Of a stretch of DNA of 64,000 nt, positions 44,841-53,858 are shown piece by piece. The stretch is from Bifidobacterium primatium (GTDB lineage: Bacteria > Actinomycetota > Actinomycetes > Actinomycetales > Bifidobacteriaceae): positions 397,830-461,829 of the forward strand of contig NZ_PEBI01000001.1 in the NCBI RefSeq assembly GCF_002802875.1, read 5' to 3'. Below the pieces are notes generated by a model. It was given only the letters and a program-made list of their open reading frames with translations, ran no database searches and was not told the DNA's origin. Numbering within the stretch: position 1 is the first letter of the stretch; each line of letters starts with the position of its first letter. Made by a program: the position numbers and the translations under genes.

Positions 44841-44853
44841 ATCACGCCTCCTC

Positions 44854-44880
44854 GCGTCTGCCTGACACTGTACCCAACCC
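44854..44880 (-). promoter_or_regulatory. Possible ribonucleic antiterminator-like element before EIIBCA
   Basis: On the minus strand GGGTTGGGTAC-AGTGT-CAGGCAGAC lies just before the ribosome site and partly resembles LicT-type targets (GGATTGTTACTG...CAGGCAAAACC). No clear overlapping terminator was found, so this is weak. Confidence 0.2.
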
Positions 44881-45004
44881 GTCGCGCCGCCGCCATATCG
44901 GCCACGTAAACGGAACAATAACGAACATTAATGATTGCCCGAACAACCGCAACACGGGGAAGCGAACACGACGGATTTGAATCGGCCTGTGGCAGAATGG
45001 ATTC

Positions 45005-46681
<1,677 letters not shown>

Positions 46682-46708
46682 TCTTCGGCCGATTCGTCCA
46701 TCTCATCG

Positions 46709-46747
46709 AAGGGGTGTCCGATGCTTCACGCGTCGGACACCCCTTTC
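46709..46747 (+). terminator. Terminator after pgm
   Basis: GGGGTGTCCGA (46711-46721) pairs with TCGGACACCCC (46733-46743), followed by TTT. Confidence 0.85.
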
Positions 46748-46796
46748 ATTTCATGCCCATCTCTTCTGTGTCGGCATAACGTCGCCTAACGTCTGT

Positions 46797-46964
46797 GTCG
46801 GTTATAACGCACGCGTGCGCAAAACCCGACACCAACGATATCTGACCGTCGGTTATAACGCATGAATCCGTTATAACCGACGCAAGGAATCTCTTAGCGG
46901 CGGTTTTCCCACACGCGTGCGTTATAACCGACGCTTAGCGGTCGTCAGAGTCGGTTATAACGCA
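46797..46964. repeat. Left array of 34-bp palindromes at 51-bp period
   Basis: Units at 46797-46830, 46848-46881 and 46899-46932 and a half-unit at 46950-46964. Each unit begins GTCGGTTATAACGCA or its variant and ends as the inverted copy (TGCGTTATAACCGAC or CAAAACCCGAC). Spacers are exactly 17 bases and unlike each other. The centre of each palindrome varies but stays roughly self-complementary. Together with the right array (48135) it frames a single gene. The gap 46682-47114 holds no other gene. Confidence 0.95.
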
Positions 46965-47114
46965 TTTCCGTCATTTGATACGACCACACGCACGTGCGAC
47001 GATAAACATCACGCACAGACCAGCGCGCACCTCATCATCATCCGAGGGTGGTCCATCCGTCAACATTTTCCGTACCACTTGCACTTGCATATGCGCCACA
47101 CATACCGTCGAATC

Positions 47115-48071
47115 ATGAAGACACATGCACCGACGGAACTACTGCTCGACGAAGCGGAACGAGAGCAACGGTGCGTCGTGGGAATGAACGAAAGACAGCG
47201 CAAACCGCTCCGCAGACGACGGGATACCGGCCTGCTCATATCGCCATACCGCAATCTTTATGCACGCGCATCATACTGGGAAACCCTCAATCCCATACAA
47301 CGCCATATGCATATGCTGAGGTCGTTGTCACTGCTGCATCCGAATTGGTCGTTCGCGGGACTCAGCGCCGCATGCGCACACGGTCTCGAACATACGTATT
47401 CTTTGCATGACAACGGCAACATCACCATAGCCAGTCCTTTCCATCCGAATCATTGCGGAGGATCTCTTCGACGAATCTATATGAACGACATAGATGGAAT
47501 ATCGGAATGGCATTCATCATTGCGTGTGACGAACATATACCGCACACTGCTGGATTGCTCAATGCTGTATCCGTTTGCACAGGCATTGCCCATCTTCGAT
47601 TCGGCGGCACGCCAAGGAACCGACATATCAGAGCTTCCCGAATACTGTCGTTCCCTGGGAATGGACAGCGCGGCGATAACGAAACTCTGCCTGAACACCG
47701 ATCCTTTAAGCGAGAACGGCGGGGAATCATTCATACGGGCCATGATCGAGGAAACGAATTTCGTGATTCCACGTCTGCAGCGGCCGTTTCGCAATCCCCG
47801 TAATCCCGATGCCCCGTTCCGCGCGGATTTCTCGTGGGAACTGCCCGACGGAACCATCATCGTGGCCGAGTTCGACGGCATGGGCAAATATGTGATCGAC
47901 GACGGGACGCGTCGGGGAATCCGAGCCCGAGTGTATGCCGAGCGCGAACGGGAGACGGCTTTGCGAGCAGATGGCGTTCGACGTATCGTCCGATTGGAAT
48001 ATGAGGACGCTTTGTATCCGGAACGACTGCGACGCAAACTGCTCGATGCCGGAGTGCCGCAACGTCGATGA
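47115..48071 (+). CDS. AT-rich orphan protein with PD-(D/E)XK-like (DUF559-type) nuclease domain
   Basis: A 318-residue protein of unknown role. The N-terminal half resembles AbiEi-type antitoxin/nuclease-linked proteins of actinobacteria (PYRNLYARASYWETLNP, WSFAGLSAACAHGL). The C-terminal half has the order ENGGESFIRAMI (Glu204), RADFSWE (Asp238), IIVAEFDGMGKY (Glu252, Lys258), which fits a restriction-endonuclease-like PD-(D/E)XK core, then a basic helix-rich end. Base composition is clearly lower in GC (30-32 G+C per 60 bases in sampled lines, against about 42 in pgm), with many rare A/T-ending codons, which suggests transfer. The start is uncertain: ATG 47115 has no Shine-Dalgarno; ATG 47091 is in frame. 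The gene stands alone, between the two palindrome arrays. Confidence 0.65.
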   Translation: MKTHAPTELLLDEAEREQRCVVGMNERQRKPLRRRRDTGLLISPYRNLYARASYWETLNPIQRHMHMLRSLSLLHPNWSFAGLSAACAHGLEHTYSLHDNGNITIASPFHPNHCGGSLRRIYMNDIDGISEWHSSLRVTNIYRTLLDCSMLYPFAQALPIFDSAARQGTDISELPEYCRSLGMDSAAITKLCLNTDPLSENGGESFIRAMIEETNFVIPRLQRPFRNPRNPDAPFRADFSWELPDGTIIVAEFDGMGKYVIDDGTRRGIRARVYAERERETALRADGVRRIVRLEYEDALYPERLRRKLLDAGVPQRR

Positions 48072-48134
48072 TGAGACGCTGCGGAGAGAACGCTGCCGCA
48101 AATACACTGCGCAACCGTATTGACGCCCGTCGCC

Positions 48135-48368
48135 GGCGGTTATAACGGATGCATCCGCAAAACCCGCCCCGCAATCACCGGTAGTGGCGGTTATAACGTA
48201 CACGTATGTAAAACCCGCCCCGTAGCACCTTCTAGAGTCGGTTTTTACGGATGTATGCGTTATAACCGACCCTTATCCACCACCAATGGCGGTTATAACG
48301 CATGCTTGCGTAAAACCCGACGCTCACCATTCGCAGGAGTCGGTTATAACGCATGCGTTATAACCGAC
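48135..48368. repeat. Right array of 34-bp palindromes at 51-bp period
   Basis: Units at 48135-48168, 48186-48219, 48237-48270, 48288-48321 and a 30-bp perfect palindrome at 48339-48368 (GTCGGTTATAACGCA followed by its exact inverse). The four spacers are each 17 bases. Left halves read GGCGGTTATAAC or GTCGGTTATAAC; right halves are either GTTATAACCGAC or AAAACCCGCC/AAAACCCGAC. Spacing and unit type match the left array. Confidence 0.95.
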
Positions 48369-48484
48369 ACGGTTGGAATGGTGGCCGAAGCGGCAGGACG
48401 ACATCATCGACGGGGACGAGCACGGCGTCGCCAACGAGGTCGGAGCCGCTTTACGGCCCCATGACGGCCGCATCGGGGGGCTGT

Positions 48485-48586
48485 GGGCACGGTTCGGTCC
48501 CTGTTTGTTGGATGCCGTGGGCACGGTTTGGTTCCCGTCCGTTGGATGCCGTAGACGCGGTTCGGTTCCCGTTCGTCGTATCCCGG
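48485..48586. repeat. Three 34-bp tandem repeats abutting the HtaA gene end
   Basis: Units 48485-48518, 48519-48552 and 48553-48586, sharing GGGCACGGTTYGGT, CCYGT and GTTGGATGCCGT; the third is diverged. The last unit ends one base before the stop codon of the minus-strand gene at 48587. Bases 48369-48484 show no clear gene. Confidence 0.85.
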
Positions 48587-51502
48587 CTATAGGCCGAGAC
48601 GGGAGTCGAGGGCGGCGGAGGGGTCGAGACCGAGACGGCGGCGGATGAACCAGCCGAGTCCCAGGGGCAGGCCCGCCGCAGCGGCCACGCCGCCGGAACC
48701 GATGGCGATGGTCTTCGCATTGTCGGCGATCAGCGGAGCGGTGGAGGAACCGGACGCCGAGGCATCCGCCGAACCGTCATCGGCAGCGTCGGGCGTCGGA
48801 TCCGCAGAGGCCGCATCGGATTTCGTCGAAGCCGACTTCTTGCCGGATTTCTTTCCCGAGGACGAGCCCGCGGCAGAACCGGCGGAAGCCAGCGCACCAC
48901 CGCCGAGTCCCGACGACGAGCCCGCCGAACCGCCGGAGGCCGATGCCGCCGCGGGGCTGCCGGAGCCGGCGCTCACCTTGAACGAGGAGTCGTACTGCAC
49001 GGAAAGCGGCAGCGTGGGCTTGGCGAAGTCGCGCTGGCTGTTCGCCGTGTACCAGTAGGCCGACTGGCCGGTCTCCACCTGGAAGTCCACGAACGACTGC
49101 GGGAACGCGCCCCAGTAGGCTGCGTTCGCGGAGTCCTTGGCCGCCTGCGCACCGTGGTCGCCGCTGGCCTTCACGGCGACGCCCAGGTATTCGGGCGTCT
49201 TGGTGAAGCCGTGCGCATCGGCCGCCTTCTTCATGTCCACGCCCTTGAAGTCGGCGAGATGAATCGTGCGCGCCGAAAGCGTGACCCATTTGCTGGAGTC
49301 GTTCATATCGGCGCCGTATCCGGAGGCGGTGGCGGTGAGTGCGCCGTTTCCGGAGACGTCAAGTGTGAGCTTCGGGTCGGTGACGCTCCAGTAGGTCATG
49401 CCGCCGTAGTAGGCGACGGTGAACGAACCCGTCCACGAGATCTCGACCGAGCCGTCGGCCTGCACCGTGCCAACGCCCTTGGAAAGCACCACCTGCGATT
49501 CCGTGTTGATGGAGCGACCGTCGGCGCGCTTGGCCATCTTCACTGTCGAACCGTCACGGGCGAGGCACTTGCTGTTCCACGAGGCCGCAGCCCATTTGCC
49601 GGACGAATCCGGCTTCTCGATGGTCACGTTGCCGGCCTTGGCCTTGTAGAAGGACGCATCCCAGGTCTTCGAGGAACCGGTGTTGCCGGCCTTGCCCGCC
49701 GAGATGAAGTTGCAGCCGCCGTAGTAGGCCGCGGAGTTCGTCTCGTCATTGATGCCCCAGCGCAGGGTGACGTTCTTGTAGGTCGTGCCGCCGTTTGCGG
49801 AGCCGCCGTTCGTCGTACCGCCCGAACCGGAACCAGAACCGTCGTCCGAACCGGAACCGCTGCCGTCCGAACCGCCCGCCGTCGTGGTGACGGTCATGGC
49901 GTTTGATGCGGCGCCGGGTCCGAGTGCGTTGGTCGCGGCGATGGTCACGTCGTAGGTGGTCGAGGCCTTGAGCCCGGTGATCATGCCGCTGCGTTCCTTC
50001 TTGCCGAAGGATGCGATGACGGTATCCCCGCCGGATCGCGGCTTCGCGGTGGCTACGAATCCGGAAAACTTCGGATCGCCCTTCTCGCCCGGCGCCTTCC
50101 AGAACAGTTCGACACGGTCGCTGCCTTCGGCGTCGTGACTGGTCAGCGTCGGCGCGCCCGGCAGCCTGCCGACGACGAACGTGGTGCTCGTCACGGCGGC
50201 CGAGTCATCGCCGGCGGCCGCATCGTACAGTTCGAAGGTGTAGGTGCCGGCGAGTGCATCGGCGGGGATCGTGTATTCCCATGTGGCCGATCCGGCGGAG
50301 GCGGAGGCGGAGCCCGGTTTCAGATCCTTCGCCACGGTTTCGCCGGCGGGGCTGATGATGCGGCCGGCGTATGTCGTATCCTCGGCGAGGTTCTTTCCGG
50401 TGAAGGTGATGGCCTTGCCGCGTTCGACCGATTGCGCGCCGGCGGTCACGCCTGGTTTGGCTGTGCTTGGCTGCGACTTCCATGCGACGGTGATCGGCGA
50501 GGCGACCTTGCGCGGCTGGATGGTGTTCTTGCCGCCGCTGGTCGTGTACCAGTAGGACGACTGGCCGGTGGCGTTGTTGAATTGCACCCATGTGGCGGGG
50601 AACGACCCCCACCATGCGGCGTTGTCGCTGGTTTTCTCGGCCTGTCCGGCATGGGCGTCCGCTCCGGCGTCGGCGGTCACGCCGAGGTAGTCGGGCGTCG
50701 CGGTGAGTGTGCCCTTGTCGGCGTCGAACGTTATCTGCTGGTCGACGCCGCTGGCCGAGCCGGTGGTGAAATCGGCCAGATGGATGGTCGTGGCCGGCAG
50801 CTTCTCCCATTTGCTGACGTCGTTCATGTCGGCGGCGTATCCGGATGCGGTGCCGGTGAGCGTTCCCTTGCCGTTGCTGATGTCGAGCACGGGGTCGGCG
50901 ATGGACCAGTAGGTCATGCCGCCGTAGTAGACGATGGTGAACGAAGCGCCCTTCCATTCGATGTGCGCGGAGTTCGTGGCGGTGTCGACGGTACCGGTGC
51001 CGTCGGTGAGCCGGACGATGTTTTCGGAATACGTGGGTTCGTCGCCGTTCATCGTCATGCCGCCGGTCTTACCGGCGATGGATGCGCCGTTGCGGTTGGT
51101 GCAGCGTTCGGCGAATCCGCCGACGCGTTCCATCGTGTCGTCGGCGTTGGGTTTGAGGATTTCGGCGTGGGCGGATTCGTCGACCGTGCGGTACAGCGTC
51201 TTGCCGTCGGTGCCGGTTTTGTTCGCCGTCCATACGCCGCTGCCGCCCGCGTCGCCGGCCGTGCCGGCGGACAGGGCGTTGCAGCCGCCGAAATACGATC
51301 CGCCGCCGGTTTCGGGGTTGACGCCCCATTCGAAGACGACGTCGGTCACGGCGGTGGACGACGAAGCGTTCGCCGACGTGTTCGTGTCGGTCGTGGCGTC
51401 GGCGGCGAAGGCCGGCGCGATCGCGGCGACCGATCCGGCGCAGACGGCCACGATGGAGGCACTGGCGCAGATGGTCTCGAGAATGGTCCGTCCGATGTTC
51501 AT
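48587..51502 (-). CDS. Membrane-anchored surface protein with two HtaA (heme-binding) domains
   Basis: A 971-residue exported protein. Signal peptide to about residue 34, first HtaA domain (about 50-345; VVFEWGVNPETGGGSYFGGCNALSAG to SSYWYTTSGG), an Ig-like segment (about 350-455), a fibronectin type III domain (about 465-555; VELFWKAPGEKGDPKFSGF), a Gly/Ser linker, a second HtaA domain (about 580-845; VTLRWGINDETNSAAYYGGCNFISAG to SAYWYTANSQ), a long Ser/Ala/Lys stalk and a C-terminal transmembrane helix with a basic tail. Each HtaA domain has its own Cys pair region (GGCN...CTNRNG or CLARDG). HtaA proteins of Corynebacterium bind heme and hand it to HmuTUV. The ATG overlaps the upstream stop by four bases: last gene of a five-gene operon. 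Confidence 0.85.
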   Translation of the reverse strand: MNIGRTILETICASASIVAVCAGSVAAIAPAFAADATTDTNTSANASSSTAVTDVVFEWGVNPETGGGSYFGGCNALSAGTAGDAGGSGVWTANKTGTDGKTLYRTVDESAHAEILKPNADDTMERVGGFAERCTNRNGASIAGKTGGMTMNGDEPTYSENIVRLTDGTGTVDTATNSAHIEWKGASFTIVYYGGMTYWSIADPVLDISNGKGTLTGTASGYAADMNDVSKWEKLPATTIHLADFTTGSASGVDQQITFDADKGTLTATPDYLGVTADAGADAHAGQAEKTSDNAAWWGSFPATWVQFNNATGQSSYWYTTSGGKNTIQPRKVASPITVAWKSQPSTAKPGVTAGAQSVERGKAITFTGKNLAEDTTYAGRIISPAGETVAKDLKPGSASASAGSATWEYTIPADALAGTYTFELYDAAAGDDSAAVTSTTFVVGRLPGAPTLTSHDAEGSDRVELFWKAPGEKGDPKFSGFVATAKPRSGGDTVIASFGKKERSGMITGLKASTTYDVTIAATNALGPGAASNAMTVTTTAGGSDGSGSGSDDGSGSGSGGTTNGGSANGGTTYKNVTLRWGINDETNSAAYYGGCNFISAGKAGNTGSSKTWDASFYKAKAGNVTIEKPDSSGKWAAASWNSKCLARDGSTVKMAKRADGRSINTESQVVLSKGVGTVQADGSVEISWTGSFTVAYYGGMTYWSVTDPKLTLDVSGNGALTATASGYGADMNDSSKWVTLSARTIHLADFKGVDMKKAADAHGFTKTPEYLGVAVKASGDHGAQAAKDSANAAYWGAFPQSFVDFQVETGQSAYWYTANSQRDFAKPTLPLSVQYDSSFKVSAGSGSPAAASASGGSAGSSSGLGGGALASAGSAAGSSSGKKSGKKSASTKSDAASADPTPDAADDGSADASASGSSTAPLIADNAKTIAIGSGGVAAAAGLPLGLGWFIRRRLGLDPSAALDSRLGL

Positions 51503-52926
51503 CGTTCGCCTTCCTTCCCTGCCGTATCAGCCGTCGTGCCGACGCCGGCGTTCGCCGCGCGGCGGGCGAAGAAATCGCGGACTCCGGCTGCGACGGACGA
51601 GCCGCCGGCCGCGGCACCGCCGACGTTCGCGGCCGTACGGTCGCCGGATGTTCCGACACCGTCGCCGGACGGTGCCGTATTGCCGACGCCGTCGCCGGAC
51701 GATACCGGCGGCATGGCCTGCGTGGCCGCCGACGTGCCGAACGGCGCGGGCAGCGGGGCGTCCTCCACCAGCGACTGCACCTGGTCGGCGCGCCCCTGCT
51801 CCTTGAGCAGACGCTGATACTGCCTGCGGCGGCGTCTGGCCGATTTCATGGCCTCGCGCGCCCGCACGTCCTCGGCATGACGTTCACGCCTGGCTATCTC
51901 CTTGTCGAGCGCGGCCGGCGAGACACCGAGCAGCACCGACTTCATGGCGAGGTAGCCGCCGATGCCGGCCGCCAGCACGATGATGGCGATGCCGAAGATG
52001 ATGATCGCGGCGACGATCAGCCATCCCGCGACACCCAACACCGGAATCTGCGCGCTCATTTCATTCCCTTCCGTCGTCTGCGATGCTGCCGCCGCCTCGG
52101 CGGCCTTCCTGGCGGCCTCTTCCTCGGCTTTCTTCTTCGCCGCCGCCTGGGCCGCGGCCTGCTTCTTCTTCGCTTCCTCGGCCGCCTTGGCCGCCGATTC
52201 GTCCGACGAATCCGAGGATGCCGTGTCGTCGGACGAATCGGATCCGGAATCCGAGGACGACTGCTCCGATGATTGGGCGGCGAAACTCAACGGCGTGAAC
52301 GTCTCGTTACTGGAGTTGACGACGCCGTGGGCGCCGATGGTGATGATGCCGCATTGCACGGCCGTGCAATCGACTTCGGTCGGATTGTTCGACCGGTCGT
52401 AGCTGGTGAATTTCGCGCCGGGCACGGTGATCTTCGCGCTCCATGTGCCGTTCGCGGCGATCTGGCCGCCGTTCGCGGCCGACGCCGTCGAATCGCCGGG
52501 GAACGCGACGAACACGTCGTAGCCGGCGGGGTTGTTCTCGTCGTCGGGCACGTAACGGTAGTCCTCGCCGGTCACGCCGCCCTTCGACGGCTTCCACGAG
52601 TCGCCGTTCGGGTCGCTGACCCAGCCGAACAGCACGTAGATACCGCCGAATCCGCCCTGCACGGACTGGAATCCGCTGCCCGCAAGGTCGACGGTCGTCT
52701 TGCCGTTCGGATTGAGCGAGCCGCCTTCGACGGTCGCGCTCACCTGGGCGCCGGCCGCCTGTGCGGTGGGAACGCCGCGCACGGCGTCGACGGCGAACAT
52801 CGCGACGAGCATAACGACGGCGACCGCGAATGCGGCCAGCCGCGTCGTCAACGGCCTTGCCGTCGTGCGCTTTCGCGCGGATGAAGGAACTAATCCGGCG
52901 ATCATCCGTCGCATATACCGCGTCAT
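51499..52926 (-). CDS. Exported membrane-anchored protein of the heme locus, function unknown
   Basis: A 475-residue protein. Signal segment to about residue 58; a compact extracellular domain (about 60-217; VEGGSLNPNGKTTVDLAGSGFQ, GGIYVLFGWVSD, Cys187 and Cys192 in VDCTAVQCGI); a Ser/Asp-rich stretch; a Lys/Ala/Glu coiled coil (about 246-280); a transmembrane helix (299-327); and a basic then Gly/Ala-rich cytoplasmic tail. The extracellular domain resembles the TVTGKGYTGS/TVKGTGFTGG modules that occur twice in the HtaA protein at 56519, so it may contact the same partner. Its ATG shares a base with the hmuV stop (TGATG), so it is translationally coupled to the transporter. It may dock surface heme proteins to the transporter. 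Confidence 0.75.
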   Translation of the reverse strand: MTRYMRRMIAGLVPSSARKRTTARPLTTRLAAFAVAVVMLVAMFAVDAVRGVPTAQAAGAQVSATVEGGSLNPNGKTTVDLAGSGFQSVQGGFGGIYVLFGWVSDPNGDSWKPSKGGVTGEDYRYVPDDENNPAGYDVFVAFPGDSTASAANGGQIAANGTWSAKITVPGAKFTSYDRSNNPTEVDCTAVQCGIITIGAHGVVNSSNETFTPLSFAAQSSEQSSSDSGSDSSDDTASSDSSDESAAKAAEEAKKKQAAAQAAAKKKAEEEAARKAAEAAAASQTTEGNEMSAQIPVLGVAGWLIVAAIIIFGIAIIVLAAGIGGYLAMKSVLLGVSPAALDKEIARRERHAEDVRAREAMKSARRRRRQYQRLLKEQGRADQVQSLVEDAPLPAPFGTSAATQAMPPVSSGDGVGNTAPSGDGVGTSGDRTAANVGGAAAGGSSVAAGVRDFFARRAANAGVGTTADTAGKEGER

Positions 52927-53858
52927 CACGCCGCCTCCTGACCGCGCGAACGCGCCAGCTGTCCCAGTTCGGCGGCGGATGCGCCGGGGAATCCGCGATG
53001 GCGGCCGTAGACGTTGCGACGGACCGCCGGCCGTTTCGGCAGGATGACCAATCCGCCGTCCGGATGCGGCATCACCTCGATGGGACACTGATACACGTCG
53101 GTGAGCATGACGGACGTGAAGACCTCCTCGGGCGTGCCCACGGCGCGAAGCCGGCCACGCTCAAGCAGCGCGACGCGGTCGGACCATGCGGCCGCCGCGT
53201 CGAGCGCATGCACGATGACGACGACCGCGCATCCGGCCGCCGCGTAGTCGCGGCCGATGCGCATGAGCATCTCCTGATGCTTGATGTCCATGGCCGCGGT
53301 CGGCTCGTCGAGCAGCAGGATCGGCGCCGCCTGCGCGAGCACGCGCGAGAAGGCGGCACGGCCGCGCTCGCCGCCCGACAATGACGTATAGACGCGGTCG
53401 GCAAGCGGCGTGACCTCGGTCATCGACATCGCGGAATCGACGATCATGTCGTCGTCCATCTCCTCGGCGGTGCCCTCCCATGGGGAACGGCCCATGCGCA
53501 CGATGTCGTCCACGCTGAACGGGAACGTCACGTCGACCGACTGCAGCAGCACCGAGCGGCGCATGGCCAGTTCGGTGGCGTCCCACGATGCGGCCGGCAA
53601 TCCGAACAGCGAGATCTCGCCGTCGGCAAGCGGCATGTCGCCGGTGATGGCGTTCAGCAGCGTCGACTTGCCGGCGCCGTTCGGACCGACCAGCGACAGC
53701 ACCTCGCCGGCGCGGACGTCCAGATCGATGCCGGAGAGAATGCGGCGCTCGCCGATTTCGACGCTTACGTCCTTGAGTTCGAGCACGCAGTCGCCGGGAT
53801 TCGGCATCTGCGGCGTGCGATGGACGGTGTTCCATGGCATGCGGAGAGCCACGCTCAT
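52926..53858 (-). CDS. hmuV: Heme/iron ABC transporter ATP-binding protein
   Basis: A 310-residue ABC ATPase energising the HmuU permease. Walker A is GPNGAGKST, the Q-loop lies in VLLQSVDVTFPFSVDDIVRMGRSPW (a FecE/HmuV-type segment), the signature is SLSGGERGRAAFSRVLAQ, Walker B is ILLLDEPTAAMD and the switch histidine is in VIVHALD. The N-terminal 25 residues before VLELKDVSVEIG are an extra extension, and the C-terminal 45 residues are Arg-rich. GERGRAA in the signature differs slightly from the usual GEQQRV. AGGAGG lies 6 bases before the ATG. The start overlaps hmuU by four bases (ATGA). HmuV versus other siderophore-class ATPases is decided by the HtaA neighbours. Confidence 0.9.
   Translation of the reverse strand: MSVALRMPWNTVHRTPQMPNPGDCVLELKDVSVEIGERRILSGIDLDVRAGEVLSLVGPNGAGKSTLLNAITGDMPLADGEISLFGLPAASWDATELAMRRSVLLQSVDVTFPFSVDDIVRMGRSPWEGTAEEMDDDMIVDSAMSMTEVTPLADRVYTSLSGGERGRAAFSRVLAQAAPILLLDEPTAAMDIKHQEMLMRIGRDYAAAGCAVVVIVHALDAAAAWSDRVALLERGRLRAVGTPEEVFTSVMLTDVYQCPIEVMPHPDGGLVILPKRPAVRRNVYGRHRGFPGASAAELGQLARSRGQEAA

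Noticed and set aside
46917-47114. N-terminal extension of the nuclease-like gene from GTG 46917
   Set aside because: The extension consists of translated palindrome repeat and composition-biased intergenic sequence and has no ribosome site; ATG 47115 (or 47091) is more credible.
46797-48368. CRISPR array
   Set aside because: Repeats vary in their centre and ends, spacers are only 17 bases, the unit is palindromic throughout and no cas gene is near.
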